From NCBI RefSeq assembly GCF_001013475.1, contig NZ_JZEF01000003.1:248001-312000 (forward strand): 64,000 nt of DNA, given 5' to 3'. Shown in pieces: positions 17,081-24,517 of this stretch (positions within the stretch are counted from its first letter, which is position 1; every line of letters starts with the position of its first letter). The position numbers were made by a program, and so were the translations under genes. Under the pieces are notes generated by a model. That model ran no database searches. It saw only the letters and a program-made list of their open reading frames with translations, and was not told the DNA's origin. This DNA is from Xanthomonas arboricola pv. juglandis. Lineage in GTDB: Bacteria > Pseudomonadota > Gammaproteobacteria > Xanthomonadales > Xanthomonadaceae.

Positions 17081-17353
17081 ATGAGCAGCAAGCGGTATAC
17101 GGATGAGTTCAAGATCGAGGCGGTCCGGCAAGTGACTGATCGTGGGTTCAAGGTGGCAGAAGTCGCCGAGCGGCTGGGTGTCACCACGCACAGCCTGTAC
17201 GCCTGGCTGCGCACGTTCGGCAAGCCTGGCGTAGTGCAGCGCGCCGAGGTGGACCAGAGCGCCGAGGTTCGGCGGCTAAAGGCAGAGTTGCGTCGAGTGA
17301 CCGAGGAGCGCGACATCCTAAAAAAGGCCGCCGCGTACTTTGCCAAGGGGTAA
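17081..17353 (+). CDS. IS-A transposase OrfA
   Basis: A 90-residue helix-turn-helix and leucine-zipper protein (MSSKRYTDEFKIEAVRQVTD, then VAEVAERLGVTTHSLYAWLR) typical of IS3-family OrfA. GGAGGT precedes the chosen ATG. The heptamer A_AAA_AAG near 17321-17327 sits in the correct frame for programmed -1 frameshifting, which would fuse OrfA to OrfB; the frame of OrfB is indeed -1 relative to OrfA. Confidence 0.9.
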   Translation: MSSKRYTDEFKIEAVRQVTDRGFKVAEVAERLGVTTHSLYAWLRTFGKPGVVQRAEVDQSAEVRRLKAELRRVTEERDILKKAAAYFAKG

Positions 17354-17370
17354 AGGCAAAGTACGCCTTC

Positions 17371-18243
17371 ATGCAAGCCCACTGCGGGGAATTCAGGGTG
17401 TGTGTGATGTGCCGGGTGTTGCGGGTCAACCGGGCGGGTTATTACGCCTGGTTACGCTCGCCCGACAGTGAGCGCGCCAAGGAAGATGATCGCTTGCTTG
17501 GACTAATCAAGCACCACTGGCTGGCCAGCGGCAGTGTTTATGGGCATCGCAAGATCACCACGGATCTGCGCGATCTAGGTGAGCGTTGTAGTCGCCATCG
17601 GGTGCATCGGCTGATGCGCACCGAGGGACTGCGTGCCCAGGTGGGCTATGGTCGCAAACCGCGCTTCCATGGAGGGATGCAGTGCAAGGCGGCTGCCAAC
17701 CTGCTTGACCGACAGTTCGACGTGACGGAGCCGGACACGGCCTGGGCGAGTGATTTCACCTTCATCCGCACGCATGAAGGCTGGATGTATTTGGCTGTTG
17801 TGATCGATCTGTTTTCCAGGCAGGTCGTCGGCTGGGCGATGCGCGATCGGGCCGACACCGAGTTGGTCGTGCAGGCCTTGTTGTCTGCGGTGTGGCGGCG
17901 CAAACCCAACGCTGGTTGCTTGGTTCATTCGGACCAAGGGTCTGTCTACACCAGCGATGACTGGCGCAGTTTCCTGGCGTCCCATGGCTTGGTGTGCAGC
18001 ATGAGTCGGCGTGGCAACTGCCACGACAACGCACCCGTGGAGAGCTTCTTCGGCCTGCTCAAACGCGAGCGGATCAGGCGGCGGACCTATCCCACCAAGG
18101 ACGCCGCTCGCGCCGAGGTATTCGACTACATCGAGATGTTCTACAACCCCAACCGCCGCCACGGTTCAACTGGCGACTTGTCCCCTGTAGAGTTTGAACG
18201 GCGCTACGCGCAACGAGGGTCTGACCCACCCCCTGAAAACTGA
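17371..18243 (+). CDS. IS-A transposase OrfB, 3' end replaced by IS-B
   Basis: The DDE integrase domain is complete: WASDFTFIRT, LVHSDQGSVY and NAPVESFFGLLKRE carry the Asp, Asp and Glu catalytic residues. The protein probably starts by -1 frameshifting from OrfA; the ATG at 17371 is internal to the fusion. IS-B inserts at 18222, so the last few residues (DPPPEN) and the stop codon come from IS-B. The catalytic core is intact, but only the right end 1.3 kb away is available for transposition. Confidence 0.85.
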   Translation: MQAHCGEFRVCVMCRVLRVNRAGYYAWLRSPDSERAKEDDRLLGLIKHHWLASGSVYGHRKITTDLRDLGERCSRHRVHRLMRTEGLRAQVGYGRKPRFHGGMQCKAAANLLDRQFDVTEPDTAWASDFTFIRTHEGWMYLAVVIDLFSRQVVGWAMRDRADTELVVQALLSAVWRRKPNAGCLVHSDQGSVYTSDDWRSFLASHGLVCSMSRRGNCHDNAPVESFFGLLKRERIRRRTYPTKDAARAEVFDYIEMFYNPNRRHGSTGDLSPVEFERRYAQRGSDPPPEN

Positions 18244-18302
18244 GCCACGGTAAAGTAGAGACTTCGGCAGCATGGGCCCCCGTAGCAACGAGGATTCAAG
18301 CG

Positions 18303-18569
18303 ATGAAGAAGTCACGATTTACCGAAGAGCAGGTGGCCTACGCGCTCAAGCAGGCCGAGCTGGGGATGGCGGTCGGGGAGATCTGCCGGAAGATGGGCAT
18401 AGCCGAGGCCACGTTCTACGTGTGGCGCAAGAAATACGGTGGGCTGGGCCCGTCCGAGCTCAAGCGCCTGCGGCTGCTGGAAGAGGAGAATCGCAAGCTC
18501 AAGCAACTGGTGGCCGACCTTAGCTTGGACAAGGCGATGCTGCAGGAGGTGGTCACAAAAAAGCTCTGA
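18303..18569 (+). CDS. IS-B transposase OrfA
   Basis: An 88-residue HTH protein (MKKSRFTEEQVAYALKQAEL, KMGIAEATFYVWRKKYGG) with a C-terminal leucine zipper (LRLLEEENRKLKQLVADLSL). Just before its stop codon the heptamer A_AAA_AAG occurs in frame (ACA AAA AAG CTC TGA), so a -1 frameshift would join it to OrfB without interruption. Confidence 0.92.
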   Translation: MKKSRFTEEQVAYALKQAELGMAVGEICRKMGIAEATFYVWRKKYGGLGPSELKRLRLLEEENRKLKQLVADLSLDKAMLQEVVTKKL

Positions 18570-18637
18570 GGCCTGCCCAGCGACGTTCCTGGGTAGGCAA
18601 GCTGCATGAGCGTTTTGGGGTCAGCCTGCGCCGCGCG

Positions 18638-19411
18638 TTGCAGATGATGTCGATGTCCCAGTCCAGCTACTCCTACAAGGCCAAGGCGCGGGACTGCAGC
18701 GCGGTGCGCATGCGAATGCGGGAGATCGCCTTGAGCCGTGTTCATTACGGGTGCGAGCGGGTTTTCGTAATGCTGCGCCGGGAAGGCTGGCGGGACAACC
18801 ACAAGCGCATCCATCGCATTTACAAGGAGGAAGGCCTGTCTTTAAGGCATTGTCGGCCTCGTCGCAGTCGCAGTGCACGCCGACGGCAACCGATCAAAGT
18901 GGCCACTGCGCCCAATACCCTGTGGGGCATGGACTTCGTCAGTGATGCGCTGTTCGATGGCCGTCGCTTCCGGTTGTTGCCGGTACTGGATCACTTCACG
19001 CATGAGTGCCTGGCCATCGTCGTAGACCAGTCCTTGCGGGCCGACGATGTGGCCGAGGCAGTGACCCGGTTGGCCGCTCAACGCGGCAAGCCGGAGGCGA
19101 TCAAGGTGGATAACGGCAGCGAGTTTGCCGGCAAGGTAATGGACCGCTGGGCGTATGAAAACGGCGTGGAGCTGGACTTCTCCCGCAGAGGGACACCGAC
19201 CGACAACGCGCTGGTGGAAAGCTTCAACGGGCGCCTGCGGCAGGAGTGCCTGAATGAGCACTGGTTCTTGTCACTGGCCGACGCGCGGAGCAAAATCGAA
19301 GCGTGGCGGCGCTTCTATAACGAGGAGCGACCCCACAGTGCACTGGCATGGAAAACCCCTGAGGAATTCGCCCGAAATTGCGGGTCCCAAGCGAATTCCC
19401 AGGCGCCGTAG
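18638..19411 (+). CDS. IS-B transposase OrfB
   Basis: A DDE integrase-core transposase with WGMDFVSDALFDG, IKVDNGSEFAGK and NALVESFNGRLRQECLNEHW as the Asp, Asp and Glu motifs. The open frame continues upstream of the ATG to the frameshift site at the end of OrfA (reading ALRPAQRRSWVGKLHERFG), so the natural product is the OrfAB fusion. Length and motifs appear intact, so this copy may be active. Confidence 0.92.
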   Translation: MQMMSMSQSSYSYKAKARDCSAVRMRMREIALSRVHYGCERVFVMLRREGWRDNHKRIHRIYKEEGLSLRHCRPRRSRSARRRQPIKVATAPNTLWGMDFVSDALFDGRRFRLLPVLDHFTHECLAIVVDQSLRADDVAEAVTRLAAQRGKPEAIKVDNGSEFAGKVMDRWAYENGVELDFSRRGTPTDNALVESFNGRLRQECLNEHWFLSLADARSKIEAWRRFYNEERPHSALAWKTPEEFARNCGSQANSQAP

Positions 19412-19541
19412 AAGGTCGAATTCTCTACTTTCGAATGGCACGGTAATCGGGGGTGGGTCACTTAACCCGGGACTCTAAACCAAGCCGCTACTCAGGGCGG
19501 GGGGATGTCGGGTCTTGAGTGTCTACGGAACCCTGGGCGTA

Positions 19542-20030
19542 TCAGTCTTCCAGATTCTTGCCGGCCCACTCCAAGAGCTTTGTGTAGCCGTCCTTGCCGC
19601 CTGCCGGGGCGAAGATTCCAGCCTCGTAGGTGGACTGGCGAGCCTTGAGGCCATCCAGATACACGCCAACCAGCTCTTTTGGGAAACCAGCCTTTTCCAG
19701 TGACTTGAAGCTCTCTTCGGAGATGGTGCCGGTCTCGGCAAACTCCTGAGTGAACACAGTCTGGTCGAGGCCAGCGGCCTTCAGTGCGTCTGCTGCAGCG
19801 GCTTCGTTGGCATCGCCGCCGTTTCCTTCGCCTTCCACTGTCGCGGCTTCTTTGGCCGCCTTCAGCCCAGCATTGCCGGCCGGGTCAGCCGGAGTTGCGG
19901 CAGCCGCGTAGGCTGCCTCCAGTTCTTCGACCGTTTTGTATTTGCCGCCATACAGGCGTTCGGTCTGCTGACCTTCGGTTCCGTCAGCGACGACCTGAGC
20001 CGGTTGGGTCTCGGTGGTCTGCTCGGTCAC
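19542..20030 (-). CDS. Capsid assembly scaffolding protein, truncated by IS-A
   Basis: A 162-residue, acidic, Ala/Glu-rich protein following the portal gene, as T7 gp9 does. Motifs include ERLYGGKYKTVEELEAAYA, found at the N-terminus of many podoviral scaffolds, and a late helical SFKSLEKAGFPKELVGVYLD. The stop codon TGA is contributed by the terminal TATCA of IS-A, so the true C-terminus, which binds capsid protein in T7-like scaffolds, is lost. It overlaps the preceding small gene by four bases (ATGA). Confidence 0.8.
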   Translation of the reverse strand: MTEQTTETQPAQVVADGTEGQQTERLYGGKYKTVEELEAAYAAAATPADPAGNAGLKAAKEAATVEGEGNGGDANEAAAADALKAAGLDQTVFTQEFAETGTISEESFKSLEKAGFPKELVGVYLDGLKARQSTYEAGIFAPAGGKDGYTKLLEWAGKNLED

Positions 20031-20197
20031 TTGGTCGTGCCCAGCGCGTTGTAGTGGGTAGTGCCGTCGCCGAATTCAGTGATCGTCACATCGCCCTTCT
20101 TGGTCACGCGCGGATAGGTCTTATCTGCCACGGCGTCAGCCCGTGGTGCTGGTGTGCCTGCCTCGTCGGCGGGGGTTGCGGCTTTTGCCATGGTCAT
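20027..20197 (-). CDS. Small phage protein between portal and scaffold
   Basis: A 56-residue protein (MTMAKAATPADEAGTPAPRA then KKGDVTITEFGDGTTHYNAL). The first ATG overlaps the portal stop (ATGA), and a second ATG lies two codons later. Short beta-strand-like conserved phage proteins of unknown role are common at this place in podovirus structural operons. Function unknown. Confidence 0.6.
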   Translation of the reverse strand: MTMAKAATPADEAGTPAPRADAVADKTYPRVTKKGDVTITEFGDGTTHYNALGTTK

Positions 20198-21759
20198 TCC
20201 TGGATTGGTGAGCCACCTGTCATCGCTGCGTTCACCAAGTTCGGTGCGGCGCGGACAGCGGCCTCGTTCATTGCGGAGGTCTGGTCGTTTTGCTGGACGG
20301 CTTCTGGGTCGAGCACAAGACCCTTTGTGGTGATGTCGGATGCGGCGCCCAGTCGGGACAGCCACTCGCCCCAGTCGATGCGGCGGCCAGCTTCTTGCTC
20401 ACCCATGACGCCCTTGGCGGTCTCGCCAAAGCGCACGAGCTTCTCGAAGTCGTGGCCGCGGCCTAGGGCTGCGACGCCTACGGTGATGCGTGGTTTGATG
20501 AGGCCTTCCGGCAGCTCCGGGATTGCCCCGTTCTGCTGCAGTCGGAAGAGGATGCGACGGATGAGTGGAACCATCAGCTCGGGGCCGAGCACCGAGTAGA
20601 GGCCGGCGCGGTTATCCTCAAGCACACGGGCGAGATACTGGATTTCCTCTCGGGTCACCCGGTCGCCGCTGCGCTGGATGGCAGTTCCGACGCCGAAGAC
20701 CAGCTCCAGGTTGCGGGCGGTGGTGTCGGCTTCGCTCTTGACGAAGGAGAGATCCTGGAACTTGTCCAGGGTCAAGGAGGAAATGTCGTTCTTGTCGCCG
20801 CGGATGACGGCGCCCGACTCAGCCTTGGTCAGCTGGTCCGGCTTCATCGCCGAGGTCGGCTTGAGCAACCAAAGGATTTTCGCGGCAGCTGCAGCCCCCT
20901 TCCGAAGCGCCTTTCGGAGCGCCTCAAGAGTCTCGAACTCACCTCGGTAGTCTTCGATCAGGCCGCGACCATAGTCTTCACTAGTGGGCCGAGGGATCGA
21001 TACTGGAATCCAAGGGGGAGCATCGATTGGGTAGCTGCCTTCGGTCCCGGCGATGATGACGCCTTCGACCTCCTGATAGCACAGCCAGTTCTCGTTGTTC
21101 TCGTCGCGGTATACGCGGGTGTAAAGCTCAGCGTCTTCGGCCAGCTTCTTCAACCGCTCGGTCTCGGAGACCTTGGCGAGTATCGATTCACGAGCCTCGG
21201 CTGGGAGCATCTGAATGGCGATCATGTCGAGGGTGACAATCTCCAGTACGTTGCCCAGGCCGTCGCGGTCAGCGATGTAGGAGGTCAACGGGTAGAGCTT
21301 GCCCGGCCCTTGGTCTGGCACGTACAGCAGCCAGTTGCCAGTTGCGGCGGAGTGCTTGAAGCCTTCGGCTAGGACCGAACGCAGCTGCGCACCCGCTTCG
21401 ATTTCATCCATGACGGCACGTTCGATTTCCGAAAGCGCCGTCTCAAGTTCTCCCTTCTGGATGCCTGCTTCCTGCATGAGCTTGTCCGATTCGGACAAGT
21501 CGGGCTTCAGGGTGAAGGGGGTGATGTTGGGAGGCAAAACTGCAAGTAAAAGTGCATTGGCGATTGCGTTGGCGCAGCGCGCGCCCGTGCCTTGTACGGG
21601 AGTGATGAAAGTCTGTGACTTTTGCTTCGGGTCAACGAACAGTGATGGGATGGTGACCTTGGTACACGCTTTGGCGCGGGTCTCGGCACTGTTTCGGTTG
21701 GGCTTCAGCTCGTCGTAGCGTTCCTTGGCGGATACGAGGGTCTTGCCGGCGTCAGCCAC
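20194..21759 (-). CDS. Head-tail connector (portal) protein, T7 gp8-like
   Basis: A 521-residue protein of the usual T7-type portal length. Recognisable features are the N-terminal SAKERYDELKPNRNSAETRA, the PVQGTGARCANAIANALLLA stretch, the membrane-fusion-like VLPPNITPFTLKP, RPTSEDYGRGLIEDYRGEFE, and the C-terminal GDRVTREEIQYLARVLEDNR followed by LGPELMVPLIRRI. The portal forms the dodecameric vertex through which DNA is packaged. The frame is intact. It is overlapped on both sides by small genes, consistent with a polycistronic late transcript. Confidence 0.9.
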   Translation of the reverse strand: MADAGKTLVSAKERYDELKPNRNSAETRAKACTKVTIPSLFVDPKQKSQTFITPVQGTGARCANAIANALLLAVLPPNITPFTLKPDLSESDKLMQEAGIQKGELETALSEIERAVMDEIEAGAQLRSVLAEGFKHSAATGNWLLYVPDQGPGKLYPLTSYIADRDGLGNVLEIVTLDMIAIQMLPAEARESILAKVSETERLKKLAEDAELYTRVYRDENNENWLCYQEVEGVIIAGTEGSYPIDAPPWIPVSIPRPTSEDYGRGLIEDYRGEFETLEALRKALRKGAAAAAKILWLLKPTSAMKPDQLTKAESGAVIRGDKNDISSLTLDKFQDLSFVKSEADTTARNLELVFGVGTAIQRSGDRVTREEIQYLARVLEDNRAGLYSVLGPELMVPLIRRILFRLQQNGAIPELPEGLIKPRITVGVAALGRGHDFEKLVRFGETAKGVMGEQEAGRRIDWGEWLSRLGAASDITTKGLVLDPEAVQQNDQTSAMNEAAVRAAPNLVNAAMTGGSPIQE

Positions 21760-21919
21760 GCGGAATGGTCAATCCTTGGTAGAGCGGAGAGTTCATGTCG
21801 CTGCGTAGACCGGATTTCCTGCGGGCCTGCGCCGATTGGGACTGGCCGGAGCCGTCACGTGCGGTGACAAGAATGTCTGGTGTTTCCGTCTTCGGAGTCT
21901 TGGGTTTGGAGCTGCACAT
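21752..21919 (-). CDS. Small phage protein upstream of portal
   Basis: A 55-residue basic, Pro/Lys/Ser-rich protein (MCSSKPKTPKTETPDILVTA) with an N-terminal Met-Cys, a feature seen in short podoviral proteins just before the portal gene. It starts on the ATG that overlaps the stop of the previous gene and overlaps the portal start by eight bases. Role unknown, perhaps a virion component. Confidence 0.6.
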   Translation of the reverse strand: MCSSKPKTPKTETPDILVTARDGSGQSQSAQARRKSGLRSDMNSPLYQGLTIPRG

Positions 21920-22104
21920 CAGCGGCGTCCTCCTCGGGACTCTTCGCGTTCCTGCTCGCGCGCGGCCAGGAGTCGAAGTACCAGGCGGCGCTCCCCGGAC
22001 TTGAGGAGGAATTCCTCTCGGTCCTGCTCGGGGTCGTAGATAACCTCGGGGTAGATGCGGGCCAGCTCGTCGATCAGCTCGTCGGCGGTCAGGGGAATAT
22101 TCAT
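21919..22104 (-). CDS. Small phage protein, first gene of the late block
   Basis: A 61-residue acidic protein (MNIPLTADELIDELARIYPE, then EQDREEFLLKSGERRLVLRL). It is the first gene after the candidate late promoter at 22161-22179, with a 58-base leader that includes a hairpin. The charged helical C-terminus resembles small regulatory or virion proteins of podoviruses, but no family can be named. Confidence 0.6.
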   Translation of the reverse strand: MNIPLTADELIDELARIYPEVIYDPEQDREEFLLKSGERRLVLRLLAAREQEREESRGGRR

Positions 22105-22139
22105 GATTCTTTAGGTGAACTTAGAGTGGATCTAGAAAG

Positions 22140-22160
22140 GGGAAAACCGTGGGTTTTCCC
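22140..22160 (-). promoter_or_regulatory. Perfect hairpin in the late-gene leader
   Basis: GGGAAAACC-CAC-GGTTTTCCC forms a 9-bp stem that would begin two bases after the predicted start of the late transcript. It may protect the 5' end of the mRNA or act as a phage terminator for upstream transcription (CTTTCT follows). Confidence 0.55.
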
Positions 22161-22179
22161 TCTAGAGGCCCGACTAATT
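22161..22179 (-). promoter_or_regulatory. Candidate phage RNA polymerase promoter P2 (late genes)
   Basis: The minus strand reads AATTAGTCGGGCCTCTAGA, 17 of 19 bases identical to P1 upstream of the RNA polymerase gene. The layout AATTAG-N6-CTxTAG matches the T7/K11/SP6 promoter class. Predicted +1 is the G at 22162. It begins in the stop codon of the dNMP kinase gene, precisely between the metabolic and structural gene blocks. Confidence 0.65.
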
Positions 22180-22704
22180 CGCCAATCCCTGCGCAGCCGC
22201 TCGAAGCTGCGCCAACGTCCCGCAATTGACCACGGTGTGGTCCACCAGCCAGGACGGCAGGGGGCGTTCACTTGCATGGTCTGCGACTGAGGCGACGCCC
22301 GGTCGATCCACTACGACAACGATGCCGCCCAGCTCTCGCACCAGCATGGCTTCGTTCTCGAAACGCACGTCAGGAATGACGACACCAGCAGCGCCGCCAG
22401 CGCGGGCCTCCTCAACGCGACGTGCGGCGACTTTCAGCCAAAGGCTCTCGTCGATCATCTCTCGACCCCATTCGGTGCCGATGGTCTGCATGAGGCGGCG
22501 CGGGGAAGTGCCGCCCAGCCAGTCCAGCGGTGCTTCCTTCAGAGGGCCTGCGGTCAGTTCCTCCATACTCAGACCGGTGATATCCGACACAAAGCGGCGC
22601 AGCGGTTCGGCTAAGGCGATGCGGATGAAGCCTTGCTCGACGAGAAAGCCAGCGAGGGTGTCCTTGCCAGAGCCAGCTTTGCCTGAGATGCCGACGATCT
22701 TCAT
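22174..22704 (-). CDS. Deoxynucleoside monophosphate kinase, phage type
   Basis: The enzyme phosphorylates dNMPs to supply precursors for phage DNA synthesis. The 176-residue protein starts MKIVGISGKAGSGKDTLAGF, with the Walker A motif GKAGSGKD at residues 7-14. The following segments LMQTIGTEWGREMIDESLWL, VVIPDVRFENEAMLVRELGG and VVVDRPG match T4 gp1-like and podoviral dNMP kinases. The start is the ATG directly before the P-loop; upstream codons are non-homologous. Its stop codon TAG is part of promoter P2. Confidence 0.85.
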   Translation of the reverse strand: MKIVGISGKAGSGKDTLAGFLVEQGFIRIALAEPLRRFVSDITGLSMEELTAGPLKEAPLDWLGGTSPRRLMQTIGTEWGREMIDESLWLKVAARRVEEARAGGAAGVVIPDVRFENEAMLVRELGGIVVVVDRPGVASVADHASERPLPSWLVDHTVVNCGTLAQLRAAAQGLAN

Positions 22705-22736
22705 CGGACCACCTGCAGGGAACAGAGGTATCTGGC

Positions 22737-22910
22737 TCAAGAGACCCAACCCGCAATCAGCCAACACCAGCACATGGCGGGTGCGAGGATGTTGAACAGC
22801 TTTACTTTCACTTGCCGCCCGAGGCCAAGAGCGACGAAGGCCCAAAATACAGTCCAGCCCAGCGTGAAGTAGGCCACGCCGAACCACGCGACGATGGTTA
22901 GAAACAGCAT
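22737..22910 (-). CDS. Small membrane protein, holin candidate
   Basis: A 57-residue hydrophobic protein (MLFLTIVAWFGVAYFTLGWT, then AFVALGLGRQVKVKLFNILA) with two predicted membrane helices separated by a short basic loop. The ATG overlaps the exonuclease stop. Size and topology fit a class II-type holin, and spanin genes occur 1.4 kb upstream in the same operon, but no endolysin is visible nearby. Holin is therefore only a suggestion. Confidence 0.5.
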   Translation of the reverse strand: MLFLTIVAWFGVAYFTLGWTVFWAFVALGLGRQVKVKLFNILAPAMCWCWLIAGWVS

Positions 22911-23752
22911 TACGGTTCCCAAAGATTCACCTTGTTTGTTTTGTAGTTGAGGTCACCGTGGCGGAGGATTCGCGCCAGGCGTGCTTGGACGAGGGCGTCA
23001 TCTGCCGTCAGTCCCTTCTTTTTGTAGATAGCCACCACGGCCGCCCACAGGGCCGCCAGGTGCTCGTCTGGGGAGCCGTCGCGGTACGCCTCGTGCACGG
23101 GCATCAGGGCCTCGTCAGCGCGCTTGGCGCCGATGCCAGGGCACCCGGTGTAGTTGTCGGTGGTGTCGCCCATCAGGGCTTGCTTCATCCAGAACAGGTC
23201 GGCGTCGTAGCGGTCGATAGTCCGCACGCCGAGGTCTGGCTTGTTCGGGTTGTAGAGTCGACAAGGGATCGTCTGGAGATCCTTGTCGATAGACACAACG
23301 ATGCGCGGCCCGGGGCACCGCTTGGGACTGGGATGCGTCGCCAGGGTTCCGAGGATGTCGTCGCCTTCCAGCGAGTGCCGCTTGATAATCTTGTCGGCGT
23401 ACTCCTCGTGAATGAACTCGTCGAGGGCGTGCCACAGGACCGGCTTGGGCTTCTCGTGGCGGGCCTGCTTGTAGGTCGGCTCCACGTCCTTGCGGAAGTT
23501 ATGCTCGGGGCACGACAGCGGCAGCACGAAGTCGGCGGCGTCGAACTTCTCAACCAGCTCCGCGATGTACTCGGCCACTTCGACCTTCGCCTTTTCCGGC
23601 TGGTACACCTCCATGGTGTCGCCGTCGCCATCCCAGTCGATGGACTTGGTGTTCTTGAAGGCCATGTAGTACCGCAGCACGTCCGCGTCGATCAGCAGGA
23701 CGGGTCTCTGGCGCTTCTTCAAGGTGCCTTCTCGGGGTGCCGCTTGTGCCAC
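22910..23752 (-). CDS. 5'-3' exonuclease, T7 gp6-like (FEN family)
   Basis: A 280-residue nuclease of the flap-endonuclease superfamily. The N-terminal RPVLLIDADVLRYYMAFKNT carries the first metal-binding aspartates; KRHSLEGDDILGTLA and IVVSIDKDLQTIPC carry the second set; MGDTTDNYTGCPGIGAKRAD is the helix-three-turn-helix with conserved Asp residues. In T7, gp6 removes RNA primers and degrades host DNA, and it acts in recombination. All acidic motifs are present. The start overlaps the previous gene; a start at the second Met-rich region is less likely. Confidence 0.9.
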   Translation of the reverse strand: MAQAAPREGTLKKRQRPVLLIDADVLRYYMAFKNTKSIDWDGDGDTMEVYQPEKAKVEVAEYIAELVEKFDAADFVLPLSCPEHNFRKDVEPTYKQARHEKPKPVLWHALDEFIHEEYADKIIKRHSLEGDDILGTLATHPSPKRCPGPRIVVSIDKDLQTIPCRLYNPNKPDLGVRTIDRYDADLFWMKQALMGDTTDNYTGCPGIGAKRADEALMPVHEAYRDGSPDEHLAALWAAVVAIYKKKGLTADDALVQARLARILRHGDLNYKTNKVNLWEP

Positions 23753-24048
23753 TCGTCGAGGCGCTTGAGGTAGTCCACATAGGCGGCCTGAAAAGCGGGA
23801 CCATCGCCGAGCGGGTACTCCCGCTCGTCACAGACGACTCTGGTGGTCGGATACGCATACGGGACCTGAGTGCAGCTGGTCCCTGTGCACACCGATTGCC
23901 ACATGATGATCACGTCATTCTCGACGTGCGACCGCTTGCAAGCACCGTAGTCGGCGTCCGGCGAGCGCGGCTTCCAGTCGTATTGCAGGAGCGTGACGAC
24001 GACTAGTGCTGCAAGAAGGATGCCTCCTGTGAAGAGGGACCGCCTCAT
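23719..24048 (-). CDS. Membrane-anchored hypothetical phage protein
   Basis: A 109-residue protein with a single N-terminal membrane helix (MRRSLFTGGILLAALVVVTL) and an extracytoplasmic domain with four cysteines (YGACKRS, VCTGTSCTQV, VVCDER), suggesting disulfide bonds in the periplasm. It lies between the spanin genes and the exonuclease and overlaps its upstream neighbour by four bases (ATGA). It could be a superinfection-exclusion or lysis-related protein, but the sequence does not decide. Confidence 0.6.
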   Translation of the reverse strand: MRRSLFTGGILLAALVVVTLLQYDWKPRSPDADYGACKRSHVENDVIIMWQSVCTGTSCTQVPYAYPTTRVVCDEREYPLGDGPAFQAAYVDYLKRLDEWHKRHPEKAP

Positions 24049-24266
24049 GCGAACACCGCCCGGCGGCCAATCTCGCGCGACAGCTTTTCCAAAACACATT
24101 CCACTGCCATGCCGACGTAGTCGGGAGGGCATAGCTCGACGCAATGGAATCCTTGGCACGTCGCCTTGACTTCTATGTAGCCAGGGCCACGGCCATGCGA
24201 ATAGCCGGCTTCACGGATGAAAATCTGAGTGTCTCTTGACCAGCGAGGGATCGGCTTGTCGCTCAT
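24045..24266 (-). CDS. Hypothetical phage protein
   Basis: A 73-residue soluble protein (MSDKPIPRWSRDTQIFIREA, then CQGFHCVELCPPDYVGMAVE) with three cysteines. No family recognised. It overlaps both neighbours by ATGA, so it is translationally coupled to the Rz1-like gene upstream. Confidence 0.55.
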   Translation of the reverse strand: MSDKPIPRWSRDTQIFIREAGYSHGRGPGYIEVKATCQGFHCVELCPPDYVGMAVECVLEKLSREIGRRAVFA

Positions 24267-24517
24267 CGCTTGCCCTCCTGAAGGCGTTTGATGGATTCCT
24301 TGTCGGCGTTGCAGCGCGCAAGGGCGTCTTCGGCGTTGCCGCCGAAGTGATAGAGGTCATAGGTCTCGGAGGCGGGGTCGGCCATCACCGCGTCAAGGGA
24401 GCTGTGCTTGCCCTCGACCAGGCACGGCTGGAGGTACAGCTCGATCACCGAAGTGCGCGGCACGCAGCCCGTCAGGAATGCGCTGGTGCAGATAGTCAGA
24501 AACAGCAGGGTCTTCAT
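24263..24517 (-). CDS. Rz1-like outer-membrane spanin lipoprotein
   Basis: The N-terminus MKTLLFLTICTSAFLTGCVP is a lipoprotein signal with lipobox LTGC, giving a lipidated cysteine and export to the outer membrane. It begins inside the Rz-like gene in a different frame, the classical Rz/Rz1 nested arrangement. At 84 residues it is longer than lambda Rz1 and lacks a strong proline run, so it is a variant o-spanin. With Rz it would fuse inner and outer membranes at lysis. Confidence 0.7.
   Translation of the reverse strand: MKTLLFLTICTSAFLTGCVPRTSVIELYLQPCLVEGKHSSLDAVMADPASETYDLYHFGGNAEDALARCNADKESIKRLQEGKR

Larger units (their letters stand above)
18222..19460 (+). mobile_element. IS3-family element (IS-B), probably IS407 group
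   Basis: Perfect 12-bp terminal inverted repeats TGACCCACCCCC at 18222-18233 and 19449-19460 bound a 1239-bp element with orfA/orfB. Further inside, GTAAAGTAGAG at the left and CTCTACTTTC at the right extend the imperfect repeat. The OrfA type (MKKSRFTEEQVAYALKQAEL) places it in the IS407 group by recognition. It lies inside IS-A; no target duplication is visible. Confidence 0.88.
17018..19544 (+). mobile_element. IS3-family element (IS-A), interrupted by a second IS
   Basis: Terminal inverted repeats are TGATACGCCCAGGGTT at 17018-17033 and its complement at 19529-19544; the match continues imperfectly (TTCC.TAGACA). Inside are orfA and orfB of an IS3-type transposase. A second IS occupies 18222-19460, leaving 84 bp of IS-A's right end. 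The bases flanking the ends (GGTT on the left, GTCT on the right) do not form a target-site duplication, so IS-A probably arose at a recombination junction rather than by simple insertion. Confidence 0.85.
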
